DNA of 64,000 nt from the NCBI RefSeq assembly GCF_032362555.1, contig NC_083513.1, forward strand, positions 248,001 through 312,000, in the 5' to 3' direction. The notes beneath the pieces were generated by a model that searched no databases, was not told the DNA's origin, and worked only from the letters and a program-made list of their open reading frames with translations. Positions within the stretch are counted from its first letter, which is position 1. The number at the start of each line of letters is the position of its first letter. Shown piece by piece: positions 29,348 to 40,565 of this stretch. The translations under genes were made by a program, and so were the position numbers. This DNA is from Amyelois transitella (lineage: Eukaryota > Arthropoda > Insecta > Lepidoptera > Pyralidae).

Positions 29348-29492
29348 GTGGAGGAGGAAACCGGAGCCCTGTTAGGGCGGCTTCAGGGCGCGCTGAGAGG
29401 GCGCGCCTCCGCCGCCTCGCCATCGCGCGTGGCCAGTTCCATCAAGGGATATCTGACTAATAAAGTCGGATCTCTGCAGCTACGAGACTCAG
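29348..29492 (+). CDS. ChAT: Choline acetyltransferase, N-terminal coding exon (GTG start)
   Basis: ChAT makes acetylcholine from choline and acetyl-CoA in cholinergic nerve terminals. The exon encodes 48 residues plus one base: ETGALLGRLQGALRGR, then SPSRVASSIKGYLTNKVG and LQLRDS|G. As I recall the Drosophila ChAT N-terminus, it has the same order: a KLRSFS-like basic stretch, SPQRVVSNLRGFLTHRL, then a D-T-G just at this point. There is no ATG in frame: going upstream from the GTG the next event is a stop (tag, 29309-29311), and no ATG lies downstream in the exon. gacGTGG has a purine at -3 and G at +4. Drosophila ChAT has been reported to start at a GUG. The catalytic domain is in later exons, not seen in this window. 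VAChT lies in the following intron. Confidence 0.78.
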
Positions 29493-29499
29493 GTGAGCT

Positions 29500-29575
29500 T
29501 AAATACATACATACATACATACATTCATACATAAAATTCTGTTTTGTATTGGTGCAATTGGGAACCACACGGAGA
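29500..29575 (-). repeat. Short family A relic with (cata)n
   Basis: acatacatacatacatac followed at once by tgttttgtattggtgcaatt and gggaaccacacgg: both ends of a reversed family A copy with the middle deleted. Confidence 0.6.
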
Positions 29576-29669
29576 AGTATTGTGTCTGTTATAAAAATGT
29601 GATAAATCAAGCACTTATTAATTAAACTGATAGCACCACAACCAAGCGATGGGTTTGACCTCAAAGCTG

Positions 29670-30110
29670 TTTATACATACATACATAAAATCACGCCTCT
29701 TTCCCGGAGGGGTAGGCAGAGACGACCTCTTTCCACTTTCCACGATCTCTGCATACTTCTGTGGCGACATCTCTACGCCACTCGTCACAACATCAAATCA
29801 CACAACAACTGTCAATCATCCCGAAGAAATCGACGCGCTCAGCCAATAGCAGCGAAGAACCCAAATCGCGATTTCAGAGATTTCATGGATTGGAGCTATA
29901 TATACAACCTCCGACATAACATCGTCGGAGCCGCGGTTCCCCAGGCATAACACCTAGCCTGGCGGAAGATCTTCCCTTTGGTGGCGGTCGAGCCGAATCA
30001 TCGCTCCCGCTACACTTCCTTCGCTTCATCCACATTCATAACTCTCTTTAAGCAAGCTCGGCGGTTTCGGGTACTTTTGACCTGACCCTTTACCAAATTG
30101 AGTGAGCTTA
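29670..30110 (+). repeat. Family C repeat, long copy
   Basis: Starts with (catacata) and tcacgcctctttcccggagg, then gtaggcagagacgacctctt, 'acaacctccgacataacatc', gcggttccccaggcataac, 'ggtggcggtcgagcc', and ends 'ctcggcggtttcgggtactt'. Pieces occur at 19850-20010, 53451-53620 and, reversed, 55640-55790. Like family A, it abuts a cata microsatellite. Confidence 0.7.
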
Positions 30111-30140
30111 AATTAACTTTAAATTTGTTTTATTGATAAA

Positions 30141-30400
30141 CTAGCTGTGCCCGCGACTTTGTCCGCGTGGAATAGTTGTTTTGGGCATCAAGGATGAATA
30201 ATTTTTCCCGATTTCTTTCACATTTTCCATTATTTTGCTCCTTATAGTTGCAGCGTGATGTTATATAGCCTAAAGCCTACCTCGATAAATGGTCTATTCA
30301 ACGAAAAAATAATTTTTCAAATAGAACCAGTAAGTAGTTCATGAGATAAGCGCGTTCAAACAAACAAACAAACTCTTCAGCTTTATGATTAGTATAGATA
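30141..30400 (+). mobile_element. Helitron-like non-autonomous element (ctagctgtgcccgcg type)
   Basis: Begins ctagctgtgcccgcgacttt and 'gtccgcgtggaatagtt', includes 'agcgtgatgttatatagcct' and a caaacaaacaaac block, and ends near ttatgattagtatagat. Copies at 43030 and 49800 share the layout. I recognise this as the Lep1-type Helitron common in Lepidoptera. It ends at ctag-type 3' context without inverted repeats. Confidence 0.7.
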
Positions 30401-30539
30401 TATAATTCTAATAATAAAACACGTCGTGTGGGATGTACATAAATCTTTTTAAAATTGGCAATCCATAAAATATATATATATATATATATATATTTTTCTT
30501 TTTTCAATATTAAATCTCATAAATATATAAATCTCCCGT

Positions 30540-30795
30540 GAGCAATGTATTCTCCCGTCCATATTCTATTCTAAGTATAATTTAATATTGTGAAGTTGAC
30601 GTTGCTGAAGAAAATGCTGCAGTGCAGTTTGTTACCGCTTCTTCTGCACTGACGCCTTGGAAGCGGCAGTAAACTTAGTTTTTAAGTAATTTATTTGACG
30701 TCAACCAAGTTGTTAAACCATACGACAATTATTAAGCGATATAATAATATCCTATAAAAATGAATAAAAAATTTTGAATTTTGAATTTTGAATAC
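30540..30795 (+). repeat. Family B-related repeat (variant with poly-gaattttgaatt end)
   Basis: Shares 'gaaaatgctgcagtgcagtt', 'gcttcttctgcactgacgcc' and 'ttatttgacgtcaacca' with family B but has its own 3' end, aatttt gaattttgaattttg. The same variant is at 37305-37530, so this is a subfamily. Confidence 0.65.
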
Positions 30796-31327
30796 GACAC
30801 AGATGTGATTCCAATTTTTCTTTTTATATGTACTACGTTGTATTCTGTTATGTGTGATAATAAATATAAGTATAAAATAGCTTAAAAACCATGTAAACAC
30901 TTTACGCAATAAAAAATATATTTAAATTAGTATCAACCAGCGTAGGGGGTGTACCAAGAAGGCTGGCTGCATAGCAATAAAAAAATTTTTATTTAACTTT
31001 GAAAAAAAAAATTTCTGTAATTACTTGTACAGTCAACTGCATGTCAAGTTATCCTGCACGAGACTTTATGGCGGGATATAAAAGCGATTTTCAGTGAATT
31101 TAGATAGCTTGATATGCCCTTGACTGTATCGCCTTTACAATGCCTAAGACTCTAACTCAAGATTCGGCTATGTCTCGAACATTAATTCTTTAAAAGCTAA
31201 ATTTTTCGGAACGAACGAATACAGTGTTCAAAACTGACTTAATTCGTCTTCAATAGCCTTGTTCCCAAGACAAAGTAGTTTTTTTTGCTATGATTCGCTT
31301 TACAACAAACAAGACTTCCAGTTAAAA

Positions 31328-31470
31328 AGCCGTGCCGTGTGGTTCCCGGCACCAAAAGAAAAGAGAATAGGACCACTCAATCTCTTTCTCTCAAGCTAGC
31401 AATCTGTCACTATTTGAGTCTCAATTCTTTCATGAGATATAGACGTGATTATATGTATGTTTGTAGGTAC
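31328..31470 (+). repeat. Family A repeat with internal deletion
   Basis: Starts gccgtgtggttcccggcac, lacks the gatgtcgtaaaaggcg to gggcta segment and part of the end, and runs out at gatatagacgtgattatatg. Confidence 0.8.
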
Positions 31471-31499
31471 AAGACTATCAAAAAACTAACTCTTACATT

Positions 31500-31657
31500 T
31501 AGTCTAAAACTCTCTCCTAAGCCTAAGAGAAAACGCCTAAGTTAATAAGCCCATCCCTTAGTCTCTTTATACGACATCCACGGGAAAGGGATAGAGTATC
31601 CTCCATATAGAGTGGTCCTATTCTTTTTTCTATTGGTGCCGGGAACCACACGGCACA
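31500..31657 (-). repeat. Family A repeat, 5' half
   Basis: Reversed copy ending ggtgccgggaaccacacggcac at 31657. With the preceding + copy it forms a closely spaced inverted pair. Confidence 0.78.
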
Positions 31658-32140
31658 ACAAACTTACTTTCGCTACTACTACTACTTTTTTATAATAATT
31701 AGTTGGGTTTATCCATCACGAAGGGCCAAAATGAAACTTTCTCACTAGCCTCGGGCCTTGTACCTTTCCAATCTATAAAAGTACATCACAAACAAGCAGC
31801 GAAAAATGAAAACATTGAATGACGACTTACACGAATTGTACAACCCTGTCTAACGAAGCTATGAGAAAAGGGAAAGTGAATCTTGTAACTGATGGAATAA
31901 GGGCTACAGAATTTGTTTGTTCAGGGTTGGCTGCTAACGATGGGCAAATATTTGTGAAACAATGGCGTTATTATATAAATAGGGGTGGTAACGCTCCCTG
32001 GGTAGGGAGACATCGCAGGCTTTGTTTCTGCAGTCATCAAATTCATACTAAACTAACTATAATATTGTCAGAATACTTGCTCCCGCGGCTGAGAATTCCA
32101 CCTCGGTGCATGTACCGATGACTATTTTTGATGTTACGTA

Positions 32141-32375
32141 CGTACATACATACATATAACAACGTCTTTATCCCTTGCGGGGTAGGCCGAGCCAATAGTC
32201 TTAAAAAGACTGATAGGCCACGTTCAGCTGTTTGGCTTAATGATAGAATTGAAATTCAAACAGTGACAGGTTGCCAGCGATTCTCAGACCTACTCAATAT
32301 GCTCACAAAATTTCATCGGTCAAGCCGTTTCGGAGGAGTACGGGAACGAACATTGTGACTCGAAAACTTAATATA
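32141..32375 (-). repeat. Family A fragment fused to an RTE-like tail
   Basis: 32141-32274 is the reversed 3' half of family A, up to gtgacaggttgccag. At that point it changes directly to cgattctcagacctactcaa, the RTE-like 3' tail, in + orientation, to about 32375. One has inserted into or truncated the other. Confidence 0.65.
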
Positions 32376-32814
32376 TAAGATACTCGTAATAATAGAATTA
32401 TAGTTGCAAGCTATCTCATTCATCTCACTCATGTATGTATGAGACAGCTGCAAATTGATCCGTCACTCTTGATTACCAACATCGATCACGGCCTGCCGAG
32501 GGCTATTTCAGGGACTATCAACGTACTGATAGAATCAAAGATTCGGTGAAAAAAAAAATTGTAGGTTCTCTACAATTTGAGATTTATAACTTAAATTATA
32601 TAACTTGATAAAATCTTGAAAAAAGATTGAAAAAGACGTAATGTACCTATGTACGTATTACCTTGTTTCAATTTGACACTTCAATAGGTAATTAAATAAG
32701 TTTTGAATTCTTTGATAATTGAGCAAAACACAAGTTTGAAGAGAGACTAATCAGGTCTCTGTACCTTGAAAATCTAGAAAGGACTTTGCGAATCTGTTAA
32801 ATATGATCTTGTTT

Positions 32815-33034
32815 TGAAATTGACGGTGGGAATTTATGATGGTTAAAGTAAAACTGCACTTGCTTAAATATGTGTTATATTGAACTGCAATAACTGATTA
32901 AGGAAGTTATAAAGTAAGGGTATGAACTACAATGGACTGATATTTCATAATAATACGCTTTTTTTAAATATCTGACAAAACATTCTATTTTGGTTTTTCT
33001 TTTTTTCAAAGTGGCCAGTTTCAGTCATGAATAG
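32815..33034 (+). repeat. Family E repeat, copy 2
   Basis: Direct copy of 27761-27955 with small insertions and deletions; shared ends are gacggtgggaatttatgat and gtggccagtttcagtcat. Confidence 0.75.
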
Positions 33035-33888
33035 TTTGAACAGAATCTCTTTCAGGATTTTATAGAAGTTAGTGTATGAGTAAGATAATTTTATTCCTCA
33101 ACCCTGCCTCGAAACGACGCCACATAACGACAATCTTGTTCTCCCCCTAATTGCATCAATTACGAGTCGCAGGTTCGACTCCCGGCTCGATCGTTAGCGT
33201 TCCGCCAATGTCGGTAATTTTTCTTGAAATCCGATAATGTCAAACTGCTAATTGGGCTACGTTTAGAGGCTATTTTGGTAAGTTTGCTCATTAAATATTG
33301 TGGTTAATTTCCGAGCTTGTAAGGAAATGAAAACCAAGGTTATTTATATAAAGTTCCTTTTGTGAAGTATGTACTTAATCAAATTAAGTTTTATGTAAAA
33401 AGTAAAGAAAATATGTCTTTTTTGCCAGGAAAAATAGGTTTCTGTAGAAATAATACCATTAAAGACTGAACAAAAGTTAAAACAGTTTATTGAAAAGTGT
33501 TTTAAGCACATTGGCGGCAAGCAGTGCAAAGAAGAAAGTTGACGGGTGGCGCCACAACCGTGCCACAGATAAAATAGACTTTTGTTACAGGCATGGGCGT
33601 TGTTTACATTATTCCACCTCCAACAGTTTTAAATAATTCTTCACAATTATTGGTTCAAGGATGTAGGAATAACTAACACTATTATAAAAGAATGATACTG
33701 TACTGAGATAGAAAAAAAATGAGTGTGGGTGAGAGGGAAAGATTGAAAAAGATTGCTTAGAAGAATAGGGCTTTTAACGATGAAGATGACTGGAATAAAA
33801 AAGTTCAATATTATTTCGATCATATATATTGTCTTCTCATTTCATCACAATCGTAAGATAACTGTAATATGTATAAGATTTTTGCGTC

Positions 33889-33960
33889 TTGACTGATGAT
33901 CGAACCAGGAGCATGGTTCTAAAGCAGGAAACATACCGCTATGCCACTAACGCCGCCATG
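33889..33960 (-). repeat. tRNA-like SINE head
   Basis: On the minus strand, gttagtggcatagcgg (A box like) and ctcctggttcgatcatc (B box like) stand at tRNA-like spacing. The acceptor stem does not pair well, so I do not call a tRNA gene. Confidence 0.45.
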
Positions 33961-33971
33961 AGAATATTAAG

Positions 33972-34125
33972 TTACAGAATAGAATAGAATAGATTTATTT
34001 TTAAAATTGGATACAAGGTATCACTTATTGACTTCACATCACTAAATGTAATTACAACTACTACCGCTTCCAAAGCGCATGTGTAGAAGAAGCGGCGGAA
34101 CAAACTACACTGCAGCACATTACAT
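33972..34125 (-). repeat. Family B repeat, 3' part
   Basis: Reversed: agaatagaatagatttattt, 'aaaattggatacaaggtatc', 'tgacttcacatcacta', 'cgcttccaaagcgcatgtg', ending in 'actacactgcag'. Confidence 0.82.
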
Positions 34126-34554
34126 CCTAACCAGTTTGGCTCAACACCCTCGTGAAAACTTGAAGTTGTATCATTTTATTCCACCAGTAACCATAGATAA
34201 AAATGTATAGCAGCATAAATCAGACCCCAATGGCACAGATAGCTACGTGTATGGCATACGGCCCGCGGCGACGCCGGTTCAATCCCATCCTAATGGCTTT
34301 TACTGCGGCGTCCTTCGGGAATGGGGAACTTGAATGTTTGGATTAGAATTTATAGCTTTACTTCACGGATATCTTTGTTTGAGCCTCCTATTTAGGTGAG
34401 GGAAATTCACGCTTGTAAACTTAAAGACGAAATAATAAAAAGGTTTTCGCCCAACCGCTTAAAATTTTTCTTTTCACAAATTTTCATAGCATAGTTTGTA
34501 AGAGAAGAGGAAACATAAGACTTTTTTATATATTAATAGTGTATATAATAGAAT

Positions 34555-34690
34555 AGATTTATTTTCAAAATTGGATACAAGGTATCACTTATTGACGTCA
34601 CATCACTTAAATCTAATTATAACTGCTACCGCTTCCAAAGCGCATGTGTAAAAGAAGCGGCGGAACAAACTACACTGCAGTATATTTTAC
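34555..34690 (-). repeat. Family B repeat, 3' part
   Basis: Second reversed copy 0.6 kb from the previous one, same segment and same 5' truncation near ctacactgcag. Confidence 0.82.
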
Positions 34691-34809
34691 AAAATAAAGG
34701 CAAACCTAAGAAACTGTTTTCGCAGCCTCCATATGATTGACAAAAAAATATACCACGAGAGCCCGCGTGACTTTGAACTTCAAAAAAAGTTTTCATCCCT
34801 CAGTTGACC

Positions 34810-34926
34810 TAAAAGAAGAATCCCAAGTTTATAAGCCTTTCCCTTAGTCGCCTTTTACGACATCCATGGGAACGAGATGGAGTGGTCGTATTCTTTTTTT
34901 TATTGGTGCCGGGAACCACACGGCAT
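34810..34926 (-). repeat. Family A repeat, 5' half
   Basis: Reversed copy from 'aagaagaatcccaagtttat' to gggaaccacacggca. Confidence 0.82.
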
Positions 34927-35193
34927 AATTAATTATTTAGTATATAAATTTTTCCAAATGATACTGCCTTATTTTTGCGGATCGAAAACCTACCAAATTT
35001 CAATCTTATTGAACATAATCTATCATATTCATCCATATGGCTTTAATACCCTATACAATAACAATGCAGTCCTTAATAAACAATGCAAATACAGTATCTA
35101 ACTCTTTGTATGTCTATGGATAGCCTCAGGTAGACGAGGGGAGGCTGGGGAAGAGTGGTCCCAGCGCATGAATATTTGATGCCTGTTACCGTC

Positions 35194-35201
35194 ATGCAAA
35201 T
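35194..35201 (+). promoter_or_regulatory. Octamer (POU) motif
   Basis: atgcaaat within a non-repeat stretch of intron 1 (accgtcatgcaaatattgcg). POU proteins are known regulators of Drosophila ChAT. A single 8-mer is expected by chance at this window size, so this is only a pointer. Confidence 0.2.
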
Positions 35202-35829
35202 ATTGCGAGTGACAGAACTCGATCTTATTATACTGATGTCAGAATGTGCCAAAAGGCGTCTGTTTCACTTTAGAGGTACACTTCTGTAATAATAGAAAGG
35301 CTCTCGAGAGATTCTTTTTTTAATAAAGTCTATGTTACTCCTGAAGTTTAAGTCCTCTGTCTAAGAAAATTAAACTCAATTAGAGTAAATGATGTTTCTG
35401 ATTCAGGCTTAGAATTTCGATAGTTAAGTTATGTAAGACCCTTATAAAGACCTTGTTGTTCTCATATTATGCATATAAAAATATAAATAAATGAATTAAT
35501 TTCTGTTTTATTGGCAGCTGTGTTTTTTTACTGATTATGATATATCTCTCTTAATTTTGTATATTTGTAGTTGCCCTCTCCGCCATTTTGTTCAGACTCA
35601 TGGGCTCAGCGTTCCAACATTTCTCTATCTAGTTATATCTACATATATATGTAGTTAGTCCGCTTTGCAGCGTCTTTAGTTTTAAGATGTATTAAGGCTT
35701 GATATGAAATGGAATAAAGAATTTTAATTGAAATGACGCGAGCTGCAATTCCAGAATTGAAATTAGTTCATTTATTTGCTTTTCATTATAGCACAAATAA
35801 AGAGGAAAAATTTTAGGCATTCTCTGAAA

Positions 35830-36425
35830 AGCCATTTAGCTGAACAGGGTCTTTTCGAAACTGTTTGTTCTGTCTACCATGTATGGGATATAGATATGTA
35901 ACTTTTGATATGAATGTAAATGTTAATGGGACTCACGCCCATAATCTCCAAAACAAAGTATTGAAAATAAAGTAGAATGGTGAAACGGTGTTCATTATTT
36001 TGGCTTTGCAAATTGGATAACGCCGCTGCAGGCGACGGTGATGGAAAGTATCGATCTCTCCATGAGGGGTTTATTTTTGGATGGAAATCCGCATTGCAGC
36101 GAGAAATTATGTTTTGTGGATTTTCCAAATGGAAAATTGGAAATTGCATTTCAATTGCAAGATGTACATTTTTGGGAGTTATAGTTTACTTAAATTCAAA
36201 TTTATTAGAGTTAAGATACTTTTTATACCTTACGGAGTAGACAGACTCAAGAGTCTCAAAACTCGATGGTCACGCTGTTTCCTTTAAAATAATATTCACT
36301 CAAGAATTCGACCATACTGATTCTTAAATATACACACCTATACATATGTCTTTATCCTATACACGGTAGACAGAGCTAACCGTCTCAAAAATACCATGAT
36401 CAGCTGCATGACCTTAACATCTGCC
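35830..36425. repeat. Scattered family A relics
   Basis: Diverged 3' ends of family A at 35830-35900 (+; 'ctgaacagggtcttttcg', 'gggatatagatatg'), 36220-36260 (-; 'ttatacct..tacggagtagacag') and 36340-36415 (-; 'ctttatcctatacacggtag'). Each lacks the first half. Confidence 0.5.
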
Positions 36426-37304
36426 AATATTTACAAATATACATAAAAATATTCCCACAAACACGTGTCACTACACCAAATATTATCATGTTCTTATCAA
36501 TACCGGTCACCCTCCAGGACGCTGTGACACGGCGAGACAAATGGCTGCGATAGCGGGGTTGTAATCCCGAGGCGTCATAATTGGGGTGCTAAGAGAGGGT
36601 ACTTTTTTGCCCAATGTTGTTTGCCTTTTATTAGGGAAAATAAAGATAGCAACGCCTTGTGGTTTTGCTGGGAAATTAAAATTTATATCGTTGTAACTTT
36701 TTGAATAATTTGAAGGATTTCATACAGTAAACATTGTGATAAAGGGGGCGAAATGTTATATTTAGTTTGCTACCAAAAATTTTTACTACTGTTACCTATA
36801 ATAAAAAAGGCAGTCGGGTTGAATTTTTAAGAATCACAAAGAAATGATTGTTCCAAAAAATACCTACCTACACTCAACTAGTCTGATCGTCAATTAAGAG
36901 AAAAAAAGGCTAGACATTGTTAGGAAAACTTCAATCAGTATTCGGATCACAGAACGCTCTAGTGGCGCCCTCTGCCCCGCGGCGGCACATCTCGCCGTAA
37001 CTAACCTTTTCCGGCGCGATTCACCCTGGTCTCCCCTCACCCTAGCGCTGAATATTTTATGGTCAGAATGGAATTTACAAAGGTCGCGATTTGGAAATAA
37101 AATGAGAGAATAATGTTTTTGGTTCTGAAGTGAAAAAGATGGGAACAAAAAATTGGGATTATTAGAAAAAGTAGTATTAATATTTTTTTTAGGTTATGTG
37201 AAAGTTGTATAAAACTTTATATAGATCGATAGATTTTTTTTTGATTCTTTTTGATTGATGGCCTTAAATTTCGATAAAATCAGTTAATCATAACAACGTT
37301 AACT

Positions 37305-37530
37305 CTCGTCCACATTTCTGTTCTAAGTTTGGACAGTTGTGAAGTTGATGTTTTTGAAGGAAATGTTATGGTGTAGTTTGTTACCGCTTCTTCTGCACTG
37401 ACGCTTTGGAAGCGGCCGTAAACTGAGTTTTAAGTAATTTATTTCACGTCAACCATGTTGTGAAACCAAAAGATATGGCAATTATTAAGAGATGTTGAAA
37501 TCTCCCATGATAATGAGTAAAAATTTTGAA
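37305..37530 (+). repeat. Family B-related variant, copy 2
   Basis: Parallel to 30540-30795: 'ttaccgcttcttctgcactg', 'gaagcggccgtaaactgag', 'cacgtcaaccatgttg', ending in a ttttgaatt string. Confidence 0.65.
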
Positions 37531-38989
37531 TTAGATGGCGTAATTAGTTCTCAGCAACATATTTACATCGTCTTAAACGTTTATTTAGATGCCTTTATAT
37601 TTTGGCCTCGCCACGGGCTCACATCGATCTCCTCAAAAAGAAGTTAATTCCAATTTCTTTTTTGCAAAAGTCTATACTATTTATGAATATTCATTCATCC
37701 GAAAAATAATATTAAAAAAAAAAAACAATTAATCACAATTACGATTTACAACGCTCGTTGCGCAAACGAACCATGCAACTATTGTGACCCTGCTACCTAC
37801 CCCCTCCCCCCCACTGTACCGGTGGTAATTGTGGACGTACAATACAGCGGCAATAATCGTAAGATGGGGGACGAGTTCATTAGGAGTGGGCTAAACTGGG
37901 GGCGAGATTGGAACGTTTGCTGGTGGTCGGTGAATGTTAATTGTTTGTTGACACTGTTTCTAGGGTTTAAAATTGTGATAGGGTATTTTAATTGATCGGC
38001 TTAATACAACTTAAGCATATATCTGTGTTTTGTTTGCCGGAAGATGAGGTGAATAAAATCTTTTCGGGTGATGCGTTTTGTTTAATAATTTATATATATA
38101 ATTTAAAAAAGAGAGTCCATCAATTGATGACAGATTAAAAAATAAATTCCTTGTATTATGTATATAATAATCACGTCTTCGGCAACAAAAGACGATAAAA
38201 TTAAGATTCGAATTCTTTCCATCATATTGTTGTTTGAGCTTCCGATACTGCATACCATAGCATCACAGTTTCTAATAACTATTACCCGACAGTCTGACCA
38301 TGTTCTGAAAATTCTTTAAAAAAAAATAAGATTTTTTTTATATAATACTTTTTCAAACCAAATGCTAAACTTTAATCCATATCAAAACATATTTATCAAC
38401 AAAACCAAATATGAGTGCAGTACCTCAAACCCTAAAGGCGGGTTCACACTATCAATATGTCATAACACTCGGGAGCAAATGACGCGTGAACGATAAACTA
38501 AACGGCCGGAGACGGCGTGGTACAATACAATACAATGTGGTATTACAATACAATGTCTGTAAGGGGCCCGCTATAAAATGCGCGGGATTAGGACACTTGC
38601 AATTTAGTGATCGGGCGATTAGATTCGGTGTATAAATGTATTTTTAAAATAAATTATTTTGTAATCATATTTTTGAATGGTGGCAGTTTTCGTAGGATAA
38701 TGAAGGAAATAAAGTTTCCTTAACTTTACTTCTTAGATCTGAAAAATTACATTTTTGTTTTAGTACCGTTTATTTTGTATTTGTTAATTAAATTCATATA
38801 TCGCAATCGCTATAATTATGCTTTTAACTTTACTCCAACCAATACCGAATAATTACTGATAATTATTAGTAACTAATCATCCCAAGCCGATCCCTACCTT
38901 ATTTTTATCCACAAATCGATTTTTAACAAAACAACCATTATGATTTATATAAATTGCTAAATTAAACTATAAGACAGTTTCTTTCTCCC

Positions 38990-39240
38990 CTAAATAACCG
39001 AGTTTAATTAGACATAAGTAATGCGCAGACGCCGATGATTTGCACGATCGTGCGATAAGGCCGACCGCACGCGCGCGACAGCTCGGGAGGAAAATTAGTC
39101 TCAGTATTCATAATTCGTCGCTCTCGGGGTGCGCTGATAATAGATAAGATTGTTTCACAACGGTTTTCCAATAATTACATTGAGATGAATGGATCTCGCG
39201 AGATTTGTGTACTTAATTAATGTTTATTTTAAGGAAATAG
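38990..39240. promoter_or_regulatory. Possible enhancer: GATA sites and GC island in intron 1
   Basis: A moderately GC-rich, repeat-free segment with the palindrome gcacgatcgtgc (about 39043), gcgataagg (about 39054) and gctgataatagataagatt (about 39134), i.e. three GATA-type sites within 100 bp. It stands out from the AT-rich intron. No conservation data are available to me. Confidence 0.25.
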
Positions 39241-39299
39241 TTTATTTTGATATTCGTGGGTACGAAGGAATAAATGAATGAATGAAATGAAAATGAATG

Positions 39300-39510
39300 C
39301 CAACAGTCTTGAAAAGTCTGAATGGCCACGTTCAGCTATTTGGCTTAATGATAGAATTGAAATTCAAATAGTGACAGGTTGCTAGCCCATCACCTAAAAA
39401 AGAATCCCGAGTTTGTAAGCCTATCGCTTAGTCGCCTTTTACGACATCCATGGGAAAATGATGGAGAGGTCCTATTCTTTTTTGTATTGGTGCCGGGAAG
39501 CACACGGCAA
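39300..39510 (-). repeat. Family A repeat, nearly full length
   Basis: Reversed, from 'gccaacagtcttgaaaagtc' to 'gtgccgggaagcacacggca'; only the microsatellite end is missing. Confidence 0.85.
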
Positions 39511-39984
39511 TGAAGTTTAAATAAATAAATAAATCCGGTTTTTCTGCCCGCGACCTAATCAATCCTGGTTATCTAATTATTTAGAAGTTCAGAAAAAACA
39601 CGTCTCAGTGTTCCCTTCGTCCCGACATTCCCTCTCAAGCGGTACCCGGGCTAGTTTAACTTATTGCTGACCGAAATAGCTATCCTCATCCCCACGTGAA
39701 GAACACTACACAGTTACAACACTTTTTGTCCGAAACTTGTTAACATAGAAAAGGACGAACGTGACCGCATTACGAGCGAAAACGCATTACGCTGACAAAA
39801 AGAAAGCTGAAGGGACGCCTTGAATTGAGTACGAAGTTAATTTGATGTAGCTACATAAAAAACGTACACACTTTGTTTGTAGTGTTAGAGTAGGCATTAA
39901 CATGTTATATCCTTCAAAATACTTAAAGTCACTTAGAGGAAAGGCTTATCAACTGTTTATAATTTTAGTAAACATACTATTATC

Positions 39985-40180
39985 ACTACATAGTATAAAA
40001 CAAAGTCGCTATTTTAGTCTGTTTGTCTGTATGCTTAAATCTTTAAAATTACGCAACGGATTTTGAGGCGGTTTTTTGTAACAGGTAGAGTGATTCAAGA
40101 GGACTGTTTTATGTATAATAACATTTATAATTTTGCACCCGTGAGAAGCCGGGGCGGGTCGCTTGTCGCTAGTCGCAAGT
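39985..40180 (-). mobile_element. Helitron-like element (ctagcgacccgcc type)
   Basis: Reversed partner of 26609-26795: 'agtataaaacaaagtcgcta', 'tctgtttgtctgtatgct', 'attacgcaacggatttt', ending 'cggggcgggtcgct'. Confidence 0.65.
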
Positions 40181-40334
40181 AGTTTACTATATAGTATAAA
40201 CATAATATTACCATACTATTATTTACTATATACTATATTGATAACAAGCCAGTCATAGGTATGTAAAGTGTAAAGTTGCCTACCTTGTCTAAATGTCATT
40301 AATTTCAGAGATAAGGAATATTTTACAAACATAC

Positions 40335-40565
40335 ACATAATTACGTCTATGTCTCCGTCAGGGTAGACAGACCCAACAGTCTTATTAAGACTGAAAAGCC
40401 ACGTTCAGCTGTATAAGCCATACAATGATAGAATTAAGATTGAAATAGTGAAATGCTAGCCTATCGCCTAAATGAAGAATCCAAAGTTTATTAGCCTTTA
40501 ATCCGCCAAAATCCATGGGAAAGACAGGTAATGTCCTATTTTCAATGCCGGGAACCACACGGCAC
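40335..40565 (-). repeat. Family A repeat, diverged
   Basis: Reversed, from 'cacataattacgtctatg' to 'gccgggaaccacacggcac', with several small deletions. Confidence 0.75.

Larger units (their letters stand above)
29150..29492 (+). other. ChAT: ChAT first coding exon (leader plus coding part)
   Basis: A strong acceptor tatcttgttccag ends at 29149 and a donor ag|gtgagc follows 29492, giving a 343-nt exon. The first ~198 nt are untranslated leader with two minimal upstream ORFs and a duplicated 21-bp string (acgattacgtgttaaacgtt, about 29233-29273). The coding part is GC-rich in contrast to its surroundings. If transcription starts inside this exon, the acceptor would be unused and the left edge would differ. 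Confidence 0.7.

Noticed and set aside
31819..32121. A 100-codon + frame in intron 1
   Set aside because: No recognisable domain, no splice signals of note, ordinary composition. It could be a relic, but I cannot support a gene.
36894..37148. An 84-codon minus frame across a short GC-rich patch
   Set aside because: No domain and no start context; the GC-rich patch (about 36950-37060) may be a repeat fragment I do not recognise.
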